Shown: in pieces, positions 55,058 through 63,575 of the stretch
Numbering within the stretch: the first letter of the stretch is position 1
Layout: every line of letters starts with the position of its first letter
Origin: Gammaproteobacteria bacterium
Lineage (GTDB): Bacteria > Pseudomonadota > Gammaproteobacteria > Steroidobacterales > Foliamicaceae
Direction of reading: 5' to 3'
NCBI GenBank assembly: GCA_009838035.1
Contig: VXSK01000003.1
Span: 21,661-85,660 of the forward strand
DNA length: 64,000 bases
The notes under the pieces: generated by a model
Told to the model about the DNA's origin: nothing
The model's database searches: none
What the model saw: only the letters and a program-made list of their open reading frames with translations
Made by a program: the position numbers and the translations under genes

Positions 55058-57195
55058 AAGAGGTTGAATTGCACCTCCACGCCGAAAGTGCGTGGCGCAC
55101 TGAAGGTATTCAGCGGAAACAGGCCGAGATAGGCGGAGCCGCGAAAGAGTTCGTCCGTCAGGTTTCTGCCATAGACCGACACGCGGTAACGGCGGCTTTG
55201 CGGCGCCCAGGCCACGTATCCGTTGATCAGGGAGTGCGCGGGGCGGCGCGCAAATGCGGCATTGGTCTGCGCCAGCATCGCCTGGCGTGACTTGTAGCGC
55301 GCTTCCAGGTGCCAGTGGAGCATGCCCGCGTTCATCGGCGCACGGTAGTCCACCGCAGCGAAGAAGCTCCATTCGGGCGCGGCGGGGAGATCGAAAAACG
55401 AATTGTCCGTCACGACCCCGTCGTTGTTCAGGTCGGCCATGAACTCGGTCCATTCGGAATTCAGCCAGGCCGCGTTGAGGCTGACGGCCAGACTGCGATT
55501 GATCGCCAACTGCGCTTCCAGTTCGAGGCCGGACAGCTCGGCCTCGCCCAGGTTTTCCAGGATGGAGTCCGTGCCGCTGCGGGTCAGACCCGGCCGCCGG
55601 ACCACCGCGGCGACATCCTCGTATTCAATCATGAACGCGGCCGCATTGATGCGCAGGCGGCCCTCCAGCAAGGCGCCCTTGATGCCCGCCTCGTAGTTGG
55701 TTACGTATTCCGGGTCATAGGGTCCCAGGTTTTGCGGCAGGGTAGCCCGGGAATTGAATCCCCCGCCCTTGTAGCCGGTTGACACATTCGCGTACAGCAT
55801 GAGGTCTTCCCCGGCGAAGTAGTTGAAGCCGGCCCTCCAGGTCGAATCGCTCCAATCCGCCTGCCGGGCGAACTCCTGCGTCCTTCTCGGGAAAAATATG
55901 GTGGAATCAAAGTCCTTTTCGTCGCGGGTATGCCTGCCTCCGAGAACGGCCGCGAGCCTGTCGGTGAGCCAGATGTCCGTCTGCGCATAAAACGCAAGCG
56001 AGCGCGCGTCCTGCCTGTTGATCGTGGCCGGCACCATGCGGTCGAAGGGCGGGATCAGGAGGGCCTGCAGTATGTCGGTGACGTGTTCCTCCTCGACGAA
56101 ATAAAGCCCCAGCACGTAATCGAAGCGCTCGCTATGCAAATCGCTGAAATACACCTCGGCGCTTCGCTGTTCGTGCGCAGTGACGAAACCCACGTGCAGC
56201 GGCAGCGGCGGCGGCGGCCTAAAGCCCGCACGGCCGTCGTAATCGGCGTAGGTCGCGAAATCCAGTTCACGGGCCGAAGCGATCAGCGAGAAGAGTCCGT
56301 AATCCGTTTCGTAGTTGGACAGGAAAGTAACGCCGCTGCTGTCGGATTCGCCGTAACCGTCATAATCATGGCGCACGGTGTAGGGATCGCCGTCGAGACG
56401 CTCGCCGTCCGGCTCCAGCACGTAGTTGTTAAGGGGAACGCCGAAGCTGTCCTGTTGCTCGGAATCCAGAATCAGCGTGGCGTCCAGGGCCCCGAATTCC
56501 GCATCCAGGGTTGCCCTGACGCCTCTCGAGTCCCTCTTGCCGAGTTCGTTGCCGTTGAACGAGTTGGTGTAGAAACCGCCCCGGTCCACGCTTGCGCCCG
56601 CCAGGCGCGCTCTGAACATCCCGCCGGCAAATGCACCCGTATCGATCGCCAGATGGGCTTTTCGCAAGTCGTAATTGCCCAGCGCAAACCTGAAATCACC
56701 GCCGAATTCCTCTCCCGGGCGCCGGGAAACGATCCGGACCGTACCCGCCAGGTTGTTGCGTCCGAACAGCGTGCCCTGCGGGCCGCGGAGAACCTCGATC
56801 CGCTCGACGTCGAACGCGTTGGTGAGCAGGCCCATCGTTCGGGTGCGAGGTACTCCGTCCACCATGACGCCCGTCTTCGACTCGGCGTTGGCGTCCGGAT
56901 CGCCGAAAGCGATTCCGCGTATCGAGAATTGCGCCACATTCGGAACGAACAGGTCCGCGATCGAAACGTTCGGCGCTATTCCGCTCAGATCGGCCAGATT
57001 GTCCGCACCGTTGCCGATCAGTTCGTCGCCATCGATGCCGGTAATGGCGATCGGCACTTCCTGCAACGACTGTTCCCGCTTCTGCGCGGTAACGACGATG
57101 TCCTCGATGACGGCGTCGCTCTCTTCCTGGGCCGTCGCCATGTTTGTCATTGGCGCGCACGCAAGCGCCAGACAGAAAATGTAGACTCTTGTCAT
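55054..57195 (-). CDS. TonB-dependent outer membrane receptor
   Basis: 713 residues from the ATG at 57195; signal peptide cleaved near NMATAQEE. TonB box-like IEDIVVTAQKREQSLQEVPIAI and the plug signature VLRGPQGTLFGRNNLAGTVRI are those of the large FecA/CirA-like receptor group common in oligotrophic marine bacteria; the barrel ends APRTFGVEVQFNLF. Substrate unknown; no iron-uptake genes or Fur box are nearby, so a non-siderophore ligand such as a sugar, vitamin or aromatic is as likely. Divergent from the nitroreductase with only 37 bases between. Confidence 0.92.
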   Translation of the reverse strand: MTRVYIFCLALACAPMTNMATAQEESDAVIEDIVVTAQKREQSLQEVPIAITGIDGDELIGNGADNLADLSGIAPNVSIADLFVPNVAQFSIRGIAFGDPDANAESKTGVMVDGVPRTRTMGLLTNAFDVERIEVLRGPQGTLFGRNNLAGTVRIVSRRPGEEFGGDFRFALGNYDLRKAHLAIDTGAFAGGMFRARLAGASVDRGGFYTNSFNGNELGKRDSRGVRATLDAEFGALDATLILDSEQQDSFGVPLNNYVLEPDGERLDGDPYTVRHDYDGYGESDSSGVTFLSNYETDYGLFSLIASARELDFATYADYDGRAGFRPPPPLPLHVGFVTAHEQRSAEVYFSDLHSERFDYVLGLYFVEEEHVTDILQALLIPPFDRMVPATINRQDARSLAFYAQTDIWLTDRLAAVLGGRHTRDEKDFDSTIFFPRRTQEFARQADWSDSTWRAGFNYFAGEDLMLYANVSTGYKGGGFNSRATLPQNLGPYDPEYVTNYEAGIKGALLEGRLRINAAAFMIEYEDVAAVVRRPGLTRSGTDSILENLGEAELSGLELEAQLAINRSLAVSLNAAWLNSEWTEFMADLNNDGVVTDNSFFDLPAAPEWSFFAAVDYRAPMNAGMLHWHLEARYKSRQAMLAQTNAAFARRPAHSLINGYVAWAPQSRRYRVSVYGRNLTDELFRGSAYLGLFPLNTFSAPRTFGVEVQFNLF

Positions 57196-57232
57196 AGCTC
57201 CCCCGCTCGAAACCGCAACTCTAACAGAGGCC

Positions 57233-58117
57233 ATGACTTCAGAAAATAACCCAGGGACAGCACAACAAGACTTCAGGAGCGTCGTTGAGCGACGCCGCAG
57301 CACTCGCAAGTTCGAACCCGGGCGGGCGGTCCCGCGCGAGGCGCTCGACCGGATCGTCGATTGCGGGCGCTGGGCGCCGTCCGGCGCCAACAGCCAGTGC
57401 TGGGACTTCATCGTGGTGGACGATCCAGACATGCGCGAGGCCGTGCGGCAGGTATTTCTCAAGCAGGCCGGACAGCTTGTCAAACATGCCAGGGGTTTCC
57501 CGGCGGTCGGCAAAGAATACCTCAAGAACACCGTAGCGATCATCCTGGTGCTCGGAGACCCGCGCTGGAAGGTCTGCTTTCCGCAACCGACCAGCACGGA
57601 ATGGGAGCAGGAATACAAGGACAACAACGAGGCGATCTTCCTTTGCTCGCTGGGAGCGGCGATCCAGAACATCCAGCTCGGCGTGACCGCGGAGGGGCTC
57701 ACGTCCGCGTGGCTGTCCGGCGGAGGCGAGGACACCATCAACCGCGATCTGTCCGCCCAGCTCGGCTATCCGCCATGGATGAAGGCCTACGGCACCATAC
57801 CTGTCGGCTACCCGGTCAAGAGCCAGGACCGCCGCTACCGCCGGCCGCTGGACCAGGTCCGGCACTGGAACCGCTATGAATCCACCCAGTACCGCCCGCA
57901 CGCGATGGTGGACTTCTACGAGAGCACGATACGGCCGTTCGCCATGTACCGCGACCGTGAAGATCTTCGCGACTGGCCGGACTTTCACAGCCGCCTGGGC
58001 GATTGGGCCGAGGCCTTCACCACGGGCCATGCCAACCCGGGCGGAGAGCTGGAAGCAGAGGCCGATTTCTCCAGGCCGCGAACCTCGGGGCCGGCCACCA
58101 AGGCCCGCCGATCATGA
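57233..58117 (+). CDS. Nitroreductase-family flavoprotein
   Basis: 294 residues, longer than usual (~200). FMN-binding features: RRRSTRKFEP at the start (RRS.R.F), GRWAPSGANSQCWDFIVVDD, AIQNIQLGVTAEGLTSAWLSGGGED and IPVGYPVKSQDRR. The C-terminal ~90 residues (HWNRYESTQYRPHAMVDFYES onward) extend beyond the core and are not recognised. It may reduce nitro compounds or act on other unsaturated substrates. Overlaps the amidohydrolase by 4 bases. Confidence 0.88.
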   Translation: MTSENNPGTAQQDFRSVVERRRSTRKFEPGRAVPREALDRIVDCGRWAPSGANSQCWDFIVVDDPDMREAVRQVFLKQAGQLVKHARGFPAVGKEYLKNTVAIILVLGDPRWKVCFPQPTSTEWEQEYKDNNEAIFLCSLGAAIQNIQLGVTAEGLTSAWLSGGGEDTINRDLSAQLGYPPWMKAYGTIPVGYPVKSQDRRYRRPLDQVRHWNRYESTQYRPHAMVDFYESTIRPFAMYRDREDLRDWPDFHSRLGDWAEAFTTGHANPGGELEAEADFSRPRTSGPATKARRS

Positions 58118-59376
58118 GAGTCTCGATATCGATATTGGCGCTGTTCCTGACCGGCAGCGTCTGGGCGGAGACGGTCATTCACGCCGGCAAGCTGTTTGAC
58201 TCCACCGCCGGCAAAGTCATCGACGGCGCAACCATCGTCGTGGACGGCGAACGGATCCTGTCCGTGCAGCCTGGCTACGCGGGCGAACCCGATATCGACC
58301 TGACCGGCTCCTTCGTCATGCCCGGCTGGATCGACATGCACGTGCACATCGCAAGCCAGCAGAGCCCCAGCCGGTTCGTCGAAACCTTTACTCTGGAACC
58401 GGCGGACTCGGCATTGCGGGCGGTTCCCTATGCGGAGCGAACACTGATGGCGGGATTCACGACCGTTCGTGACCTCGGCACGCGGCACGGCCTTGCCCAG
58501 TCGATCCGCCGGGCGATCGCCGAAGGCCGTATCGTCGGCCCCCGGATCTTTACGTCCGGCAAGAGTCTCGCCTCCACCGGCGGACACGCCGATCCCAGCA
58601 ACGGCGTCAACCGCGAATTGCGCGGCGACCCGGGTCCGGAGGAAGGCGTCGTCAACGGCGTGGATGATGCCTACAAGGCCGTGCGGGCGCGCTACAAGGA
58701 GGGAGCGGACCTGATCAAGATCACGGCCACCGGCGGCGTGCTCAGCCAGGCCAGGAGCGGCTTGAACCCGCAATTCACGGAGGAAGAAATCGCCGCGATC
58801 GTCACGGCCGCCGCGGACTACGGGTATCGGGTCGCAGCGCACGCCCACGGCAACGAAGGCATGCGGCGGGCGGTGGCGGCCGGTGTGCATTCGATCGAGC
58901 ATGGCACCTACATGTCCGACGAAGTCATGGAATTGATGAAGGAGAAAGGCGCCTGGTATGTGCCCACCATCATGGCCGGCAGGTTCGTGGCCGAGAAGTC
59001 CGCGGTCGAGGGTTATTTCTCCGACGTCGTGCGTCCCAAGGCCGCGGCGATCGGCCCCGTCATTGCGGCCACCTTCGCCAGGGCGTACCGCGCCGGCGTC
59101 CCGATCGCGTTCGGCACCGACAGCGGCGTGTCTCCCCACGGAGACAACTGGAAGGAATTCATCTATATGGTGGAAGCGGGCATGCCGGCCGTGGAGGCGA
59201 TCGTAAGCGCGACCCGGAACGCCGCCGTGCTCTTGAATGAATGGGACGATCTGGGCTCCATTTCACCGGGCAAGTTCGCGGACATCGTCGCGGTGCCCGG
59301 CGACCCCCGCGAAGACCCCGAGGAGTTCGGGCGGGTGCACTTCGTGATGAAGGCCGGACAGGTCTTCAGTCAATAA
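58114..59376 (+). CDS. Secreted amidohydrolase, imidazolonepropionase/prolidase-like
   Basis: 420 residues from the ATG at 58114; signal peptide ends TGSVWAE. Metal-dependent hydrolase: VMPGWIDMHVHI (HxH), DLIKITATGGV (probable carboxylated Lys), HAHGNEG, HSIEHGTYM and FGTDSGVSPHGDNW. This layout is that of the Sgx9260/Xaa-Arg dipeptidase-like group that hydrolyse amides of peptides or related compounds. Coupled to the nitroreductase by ATGA. Its end overlaps the facing lipoprotein gene by 11 bases. Confidence 0.88.
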   Translation: MRVSISILALFLTGSVWAETVIHAGKLFDSTAGKVIDGATIVVDGERILSVQPGYAGEPDIDLTGSFVMPGWIDMHVHIASQQSPSRFVETFTLEPADSALRAVPYAERTLMAGFTTVRDLGTRHGLAQSIRRAIAEGRIVGPRIFTSGKSLASTGGHADPSNGVNRELRGDPGPEEGVVNGVDDAYKAVRARYKEGADLIKITATGGVLSQARSGLNPQFTEEEIAAIVTAAADYGYRVAAHAHGNEGMRRAVAAGVHSIEHGTYMSDEVMELMKEKGAWYVPTIMAGRFVAEKSAVEGYFSDVVRPKAAAIGPVIAATFARAYRAGVPIAFGTDSGVSPHGDNWKEFIYMVEAGMPAVEAIVSATRNAAVLLNEWDDLGSISPGKFADIVAVPGDPREDPEEFGRVHFVMKAGQVFSQ

Positions 59377-59905
59377 CCGGCGCCTGTTGGGGCTCGGGTC
59401 CCGGGAAGAACCAGTCCGGTCCCGCGCAGGGCGCGTCAAGCAACAGAGAAACCGATACCTGTTCAGCGGGAAAGTCCTGGACCTCGACCAGGTCGGCCAG
59501 GTCGCCGCGTACCGTCGGCGTGCAGTTGGCTCCGTCGCCGTCGGAATCGACCCACGCGTAAACGATCAGGCCCTCACCGGCTTCGACCGGGTAATCGAAC
59601 TTAAGATTGAACCAGCCGAAAGGTATTTCGTAGCTCTTGATGATTTCGAGCGGATAACGCAGGTCCCCGTCGCCGGTCCATGCGTGATACAGGGACAGAT
59701 GCACCGTCGCCGCAGGGTCTACTTCTGCCGGAGCGTCAATCGTGACGCTGAGCTCCACGGGAATCGGCGGCGGCGGTGGATCCTCTCCACCGCAGCCGAA
59801 ACACAGCGCCGCGAGAACAAGCGGCGCCGATTCGCGCACGCGCCTAGCCGACAGGGAGCGGAACAGGGTCATGCACCCGTTCCAGTCGTTTCGCTGTCCG
59901 ATCAT
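59366..59905 (-). CDS. Predicted lipoprotein of unknown function
   Basis: 179 residues from the ATG at 59905, chosen because GGAGG lies 10 bases before it (a later ATG at 59872 is possible). The signal (SAPLVLAALCFGCGGE) suggests lipidation, though the -3 residue is not canonical. The rest is a beta-rich domain (PVELSVTIDAPAEVDPAATV; YPVEAGEGLIVYAWVDSDGD) with a late Cys pair. Not recognised. It starts 2 bases after the adjacent amidohydrolase stop, so it is in that operon. Confidence 0.7.
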   Translation of the reverse strand: MIGQRNDWNGCMTLFRSLSARRVRESAPLVLAALCFGCGGEDPPPPPIPVELSVTIDAPAEVDPAATVHLSLYHAWTGDGDLRYPLEIIKSYEIPFGWFNLKFDYPVEAGEGLIVYAWVDSDGDGANCTPTVRGDLADLVEVQDFPAEQVSVSLLLDAPCAGPDWFFPGPEPQQAPVID

Positions 59906-59907
59906 GA

Positions 59908-60936
59908 TTACTGATCCTCCAGGACGATCTTCGGCATGCCGAAGACTCGCGTGAAATTGTCGGCCAGGATCAGGCGCATCTCGCCGGTCGTGTAACCGAC
60001 CTCCTGCATCCCCGCGACGAACGCGTCGAGATGCGACTGCACGTAGCCGGGAAGCTGCGGGCCGTCGGATCCGTAGATCAGCTTCTCGATGACGCCGCCG
60101 GCCCGAATCCGTTCCAGGTAGTCGTGCAGCACGTGTTCCGCCCGCTCGGCGCCCAAAGCGCCGGGTTCCAGGTACACGTTCGGATATCGCTGGGCGAGAT
60201 CGATCGCCGAGTCGGTATGCGTCAGCGCCCGGTTGAAACTGTCGTAGCCGGAATGGCCGAGTATGAATATCGCGCCGGGATAACGCCGGATGGCGTCCTC
60301 CAGGTAGGCGGGATCGCAATACGCCGGCTCGGTGCGCGTACCCGGATTCGGGCTGGTGCCGGTGTGCAGGTAAATGGGCGTGCCCTGCCGCGCGGCAATC
60401 TCGTACACCCCGTACAAGCGCTTATCGTCCAGACGGACCTGCTGGTGTCCGTGCGCGAGCTTGATGCCGACCATGCCGTGCCTCTCGATCGCCTCTTCCA
60501 TCTGCCGCAATTGCTCGGGTCCGTCCTGGTTCCAGTGGTCGACCCGCAGGCTCGCAAATCCGAACAGACGGTCGGGATTCACCGCGACCTGCTTGGCGAC
60601 ATGGTCGTTGGTGGCGATGCCGGTGGTGGCCGGACTCCACAGCGCGAACACCGCTCCGGCACTGATCCCCGCGTCGTCCAGCGTGCTGAGTATGCTGTCG
60701 CCGTCAAGGCGACTGTTCATGAAGACGCCCATGGTCCATTTGAACCCCGTCGGCACGCGGTCCGTGAGGCGTTTCCTGAAGCGGGGTGGCGTCCCGGCCC
60801 AGGTCCCGGTATGCAGGTGCATGTCGATCACGGCAAGCCTTTCGCCGTTGACGGCAATTCCCATATTCTCCTGCCCGCTGGCCCAACCAGCGGCACAAAA
60901 CGCGACAGTCGCAATGATGCAATGCCTGAACTTCAT
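59908..60936 (-). CDS. Secreted amidohydrolase-2 family protein
   Basis: 342 residues from the ATG at 60936, with GGAGGAAG 4 bases before it. Signal peptide ends near GWASGQE. LAVIDMHLHTG (HxH), VGIKLAHGHQQVRL, YLHTGTSPNP, FILGHSGYDSFNR and LIYGSDGPQLPG are the PF04909 (ACMSD-like) TIM-barrel metal motifs, so hydrolysis or decarboxylation of an aromatic or carboxylated ring is plausible. Preceded by an alpha/beta hydrolase 22 bases upstream and followed by the lipoprotein. Confidence 0.87.
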   Translation of the reverse strand: MKFRHCIIATVAFCAAGWASGQENMGIAVNGERLAVIDMHLHTGTWAGTPPRFRKRLTDRVPTGFKWTMGVFMNSRLDGDSILSTLDDAGISAGAVFALWSPATTGIATNDHVAKQVAVNPDRLFGFASLRVDHWNQDGPEQLRQMEEAIERHGMVGIKLAHGHQQVRLDDKRLYGVYEIAARQGTPIYLHTGTSPNPGTRTEPAYCDPAYLEDAIRRYPGAIFILGHSGYDSFNRALTHTDSAIDLAQRYPNVYLEPGALGAERAEHVLHDYLERIRAGGVIEKLIYGSDGPQLPGYVQSHLDAFVAGMQEVGYTTGEMRLILADNFTRVFGMPKIVLEDQ

Positions 60937-60958
60937 TACGCTTCCTCCTCGGTTGTGT

Positions 60959-62005
60959 TTATTTCCGGGCAAAGCGGGCGCGTCCCCCGGCGATTCCGGC
61001 ATGCCGGTCGAGTTCTTCCAGGAACCGCCTTGCGGCCGCGTCCTCATTCAGCCAGGCGTCCAGGAATGCCGTCGATACGCCGGCCAGGATAGTCTGGCCT
61101 TCGACATCGGGCGCGCCGCCCCGGTTTTGCGGCCCGCCCCGGTCGTCGCGGCAGATGAGCCCGCCCAGATAATGGTCGCCTTCCTCCAGCACCACCGAGT
61201 ACTTGTTCCCCGGGGGGCTGCGGTCGTACGCCTGCAGGCGCCACTCCCAGGGATAGATGACGCCATCGCCAGCGTTGCGCGTATCCCGGGTGCCGCCGCT
61301 GACCAGCATCGGCCCGGACAATCCGGTGAAGGCGCCGTCGGCCATCTGCGGCATGGTCCCCGGACCGCTCATGATGATGGCCGCATCGAAGTCCCGCGCA
61401 TGGCTCACGGCCTCGGAAGTTTCCGGGTCCCTCAGGGGCTGCCCCCAGACGATCTGCGCGATCATGCCGCCGAAGGAATGACCCGCCATGACCTTTCGGC
61501 CGTAGTCGATGTTGCCGGTCAGTCCCGGTATTTCCTCGCCGGGCGCGAACAGCGAGTCGAGCACGCGCTCGACGTCGGAAATCCGGATGTAGTGCACGCG
61601 GGTGGCGTCCTGCGGTCTGAGCCTGACCGGCGACGTCGGGCAGTCGGGATGCTCCGGCTGCACGACCACATAGCCATGCGAGGCCCAGTGGTCCGTCAAC
61701 CCCGAGTAGCTCTCGCGGTAGCAGGCGAAGCCATGCGAGAACACGACCAGCGGAAACGGACCCTCGCCTTGAGGAAACGCGATGCGCGCCCGCAGGCTGC
61801 GCTGGCCGTTTTCCGCCGGCAGGACGTGATTGTCGATCACCTGAACCCCGTACGGCCCCGATTCCGTCTTGTATGCGGCCGGCACGCTTTCCGTATACAA
61901 GAGCGGCATGCAGCCGGCGCTGGCGGCAAGAGCCAGAACCATGGCGATCCGGCCCGCGACTGCCCGCCGCCGGCCGGCGTCAAGCCGCCGCATCAAGTGC
62001 TGCAT
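60959..62005 (-). CDS. Alpha/beta hydrolase lipoprotein (PAF-acetylhydrolase / dienelactone hydrolase-like)
   Basis: 348 residues, ATG at 62005 with GAGGGG 8 bases before it. Lipobox ASAGC near residue 32. Hydrolase core: PFPLVVFSHGFACYRESYSGL (oxyanion loop), nucleophile AGHSFGGMIAQI, late GDHYLGGLI for the His. The long insertion of charged segments fits the chlorophyllase/PAF-AH-like group. First gene of a three-gene minus-strand operon; it acts in the periplasm or at the membrane. Substrate unknown. Confidence 0.83.
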   Translation of the reverse strand: MQHLMRRLDAGRRRAVAGRIAMVLALAASAGCMPLLYTESVPAAYKTESGPYGVQVIDNHVLPAENGQRSLRARIAFPQGEGPFPLVVFSHGFACYRESYSGLTDHWASHGYVVVQPEHPDCPTSPVRLRPQDATRVHYIRISDVERVLDSLFAPGEEIPGLTGNIDYGRKVMAGHSFGGMIAQIVWGQPLRDPETSEAVSHARDFDAAIIMSGPGTMPQMADGAFTGLSGPMLVSGGTRDTRNAGDGVIYPWEWRLQAYDRSPPGNKYSVVLEEGDHYLGGLICRDDRGGPQNRGGAPDVEGQTILAGVSTAFLDAWLNEDAAARRFLEELDRHAGIAGGRARFARK

Positions 62006-62096
62006 GACAACAAGCCCCTCCGCTGAATGGGGAAGTCTACAACGCGTTGCATCGCGTACTATTGCCCCGCACTGAAATCAACCGACCGGATTCGCC

Positions 62097-62441
62097 ATGG
62101 CCGTTCTTTACCACAACCCACGCTGCTCCAAGTCACGCGCCGCCCTCGCGCTTCTCCAGGAACGCGATGTTGAACTGGAAGTCGTGCGCTACCTGGAAAA
62201 TCCGCCCGACGAAGCTGCGCTGCGCGAGCTGCTGGATCAACTGGGCATCACACCGCTCGAACTCATGCGCCGCGGCGAGGCCCGGTACCGCGAGCTCGGA
62301 CTGAAGGCGGCCACTGTGTCCGACGACGAGCGGATCCGGGCGATGGTCGAGAACCCCATTCTGATCGAACGACCCATATTCATCACGCGCGGGAAAGCCG
62401 TTGTCGGCCGGCCCCCCGAACGCGTGCTGGAGCTTCTGTAG
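62097..62441 (+). CDS. arsC: ArsC-family reductase (arsenate reductase, glutaredoxin type)
   Basis: 114 residues. The active-site motif YHNPRCSKSRAAL has Cys10, and the arginine-bearing second half is NPILIERPIFITRGKAVVGRP, the arsenate-reductase form (LIERPIV) rather than Spx or YffB. The gene is divergent from the hydrolase lipoprotein. No arsR/arsB are nearby, so arsenate resistance is not proved. Confidence 0.88.
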   Translation: MAVLYHNPRCSKSRAALALLQERDVELEVVRYLENPPDEAALRELLDQLGITPLELMRRGEARYRELGLKAATVSDDERIRAMVENPILIERPIFITRGKAVVGRPPERVLELL

Positions 62442-62448
62442 CGCGCCG

Positions 62449-62535
62449 TCAATACGAATAGTAGAAGCGGACGCCGAAGGCCCTCCCACGCCTCGGGATT
62501 ATTCCGAACTGGAACGCGTACTGCCCGTTCGAGAG
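62449..62535 (-). pseudogene. Remnant of a TonB-dependent receptor C-terminus
   Basis: In the frame ending at 62449 the last residues read NGQYAFQFGIIPRRGRAFGV followed by RFYYSY, a pattern very like the final strands of TonB receptors (compare APRTFGVEVQFNLF in the receptor at 55054). It overlaps the end of the alpha/beta hydrolase gene in another frame; the odd last ~12 residues of the hydrolase are the out-of-frame reading of the same DNA. Probably a scar from a receptor gene lost by recombination. Confidence 0.45.
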
Positions 62536-63497
62536 CCGCGGTCCAGTGTGAAGAAGCTCCGGATGCGCTCCGTTACGCCGGGCGGATCGACCGCAAATGG
62601 CCAATGGCCGCCGCCGGGAACTATCCAGGTGTCCGCACCCATGGCGGCCGCGGCCCGGGCGATGGATTCCGGCGGCACGATGGCGTCGTCGTCGCCCCAG
62701 ATGAACAGCGCCGGGGGCTGCACGTTCGGCAGTTCGCCGGGCAGCGCATATTCCCTTGGCGTGTTGTTGATCGCCAGCAACGCATCCACCGTGCCCTTTA
62801 CCCGCGCAATGCGGAGCGCATCGCAGACCCCGGGGTCGGCCGCGCAAGCCCGGCCGACCAGGCTGCCGGGCCCCCCGCCCAGGGATCCCCAGACGGCGAC
62901 GCGGGCCGCGGGCCGGGGCAGATACGCGACGAAATCGCCCGGCGTGGTCTGCGGGTAGATCTGGGGACCCACAAACACCGCCCGGCGAACCCGTTCCGGC
63001 ACGGTCAGCGCCAGACGTCCCGTTACCGAACCGCCGTAGGAATGACCCACCACGTCGAATTCCCCTACACCAAGATCTTCGAGCAAGCCCAGAAGCGCCT
63101 TCACGCGGCCCTCGACAGTGAAGTGTTCGCCCGGTTCGGCAACCTTCTCGGAGTAGCCGAAACCCAGCATGTCCGGCACGATGACGGAACGGGTGGCGGC
63201 CAGGTCATACGCCAGCGGCATGATGACGTTGCTGCCCGTGGGCCCGAAACCGTGAATGACGAGAATGGGAGCGCCGGTGGGATCGGCGTTCACGTCGCCG
63301 CGAATAACGACGTGATACTCGTAACCGTCAATCGTGAAAAATCGGCCCGGCGCATCGGCATGCCGGTCGACGATTTCCAGTTCGGCGATCTGCCTTTCCC
63401 CGCGAACGGTGAACCAGGTGACGAGCCCGGCGACGGCCAGCACCACGACGGCCACCAAACAGGCCATCCAGATCAATACACGCTTGAGAATTTTCAT
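62499..63497 (-). CDS. Membrane-anchored alpha/beta hydrolase
   Basis: 332 residues from the ATG at 63497 with GGGAGGG just before it. N-terminal membrane helix (VLIWMACLVAVVVLAVAGLV), then HGFGPTGSNVIMPLAYDLAATR, VVGHSYGGSVTGRLAL (nucleophile), a lid region, FIWGDDDAIVPPESIAR (Asp) and GGGHWPFAVDPP (His), a complete triad. The C-terminal GSRTGSTRSSSE is atypical and corresponds to the receptor remnant read out of frame. Substrate unknown. Confidence 0.85.
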   Translation of the reverse strand: MKILKRVLIWMACLVAVVVLAVAGLVTWFTVRGERQIAELEIVDRHADAPGRFFTIDGYEYHVVIRGDVNADPTGAPILVIHGFGPTGSNVIMPLAYDLAATRSVIVPDMLGFGYSEKVAEPGEHFTVEGRVKALLGLLEDLGVGEFDVVGHSYGGSVTGRLALTVPERVRRAVFVGPQIYPQTTPGDFVAYLPRPAARVAVWGSLGGGPGSLVGRACAADPGVCDALRIARVKGTVDALLAINNTPREYALPGELPNVQPPALFIWGDDDAIVPPESIARAAAAMGADTWIVPGGGHWPFAVDPPGVTERIRSFFTLDRGSRTGSTRSSSE

Positions 63498-63575
63498 GTC
63501 CGGCCCTCCCCCCATCGGCGCCGGGACTCCTTCAGGCATTATGTCCCACCTCGGGACCCGGAACAGGAATGAAAC

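Noticed and set aside
57196-57232. Fur box before the TonB-dependent receptor
   Set aside because: The 37-base gap has no GATAATGATAATC-like palindrome, so iron control is unsupported.
62142-62441. arsC product as Spx or YffB
   Set aside because: The active site NPRCSKSR and the segment IERPIFITRGKAVVGRP fit glutaredoxin-type arsenate reductases.
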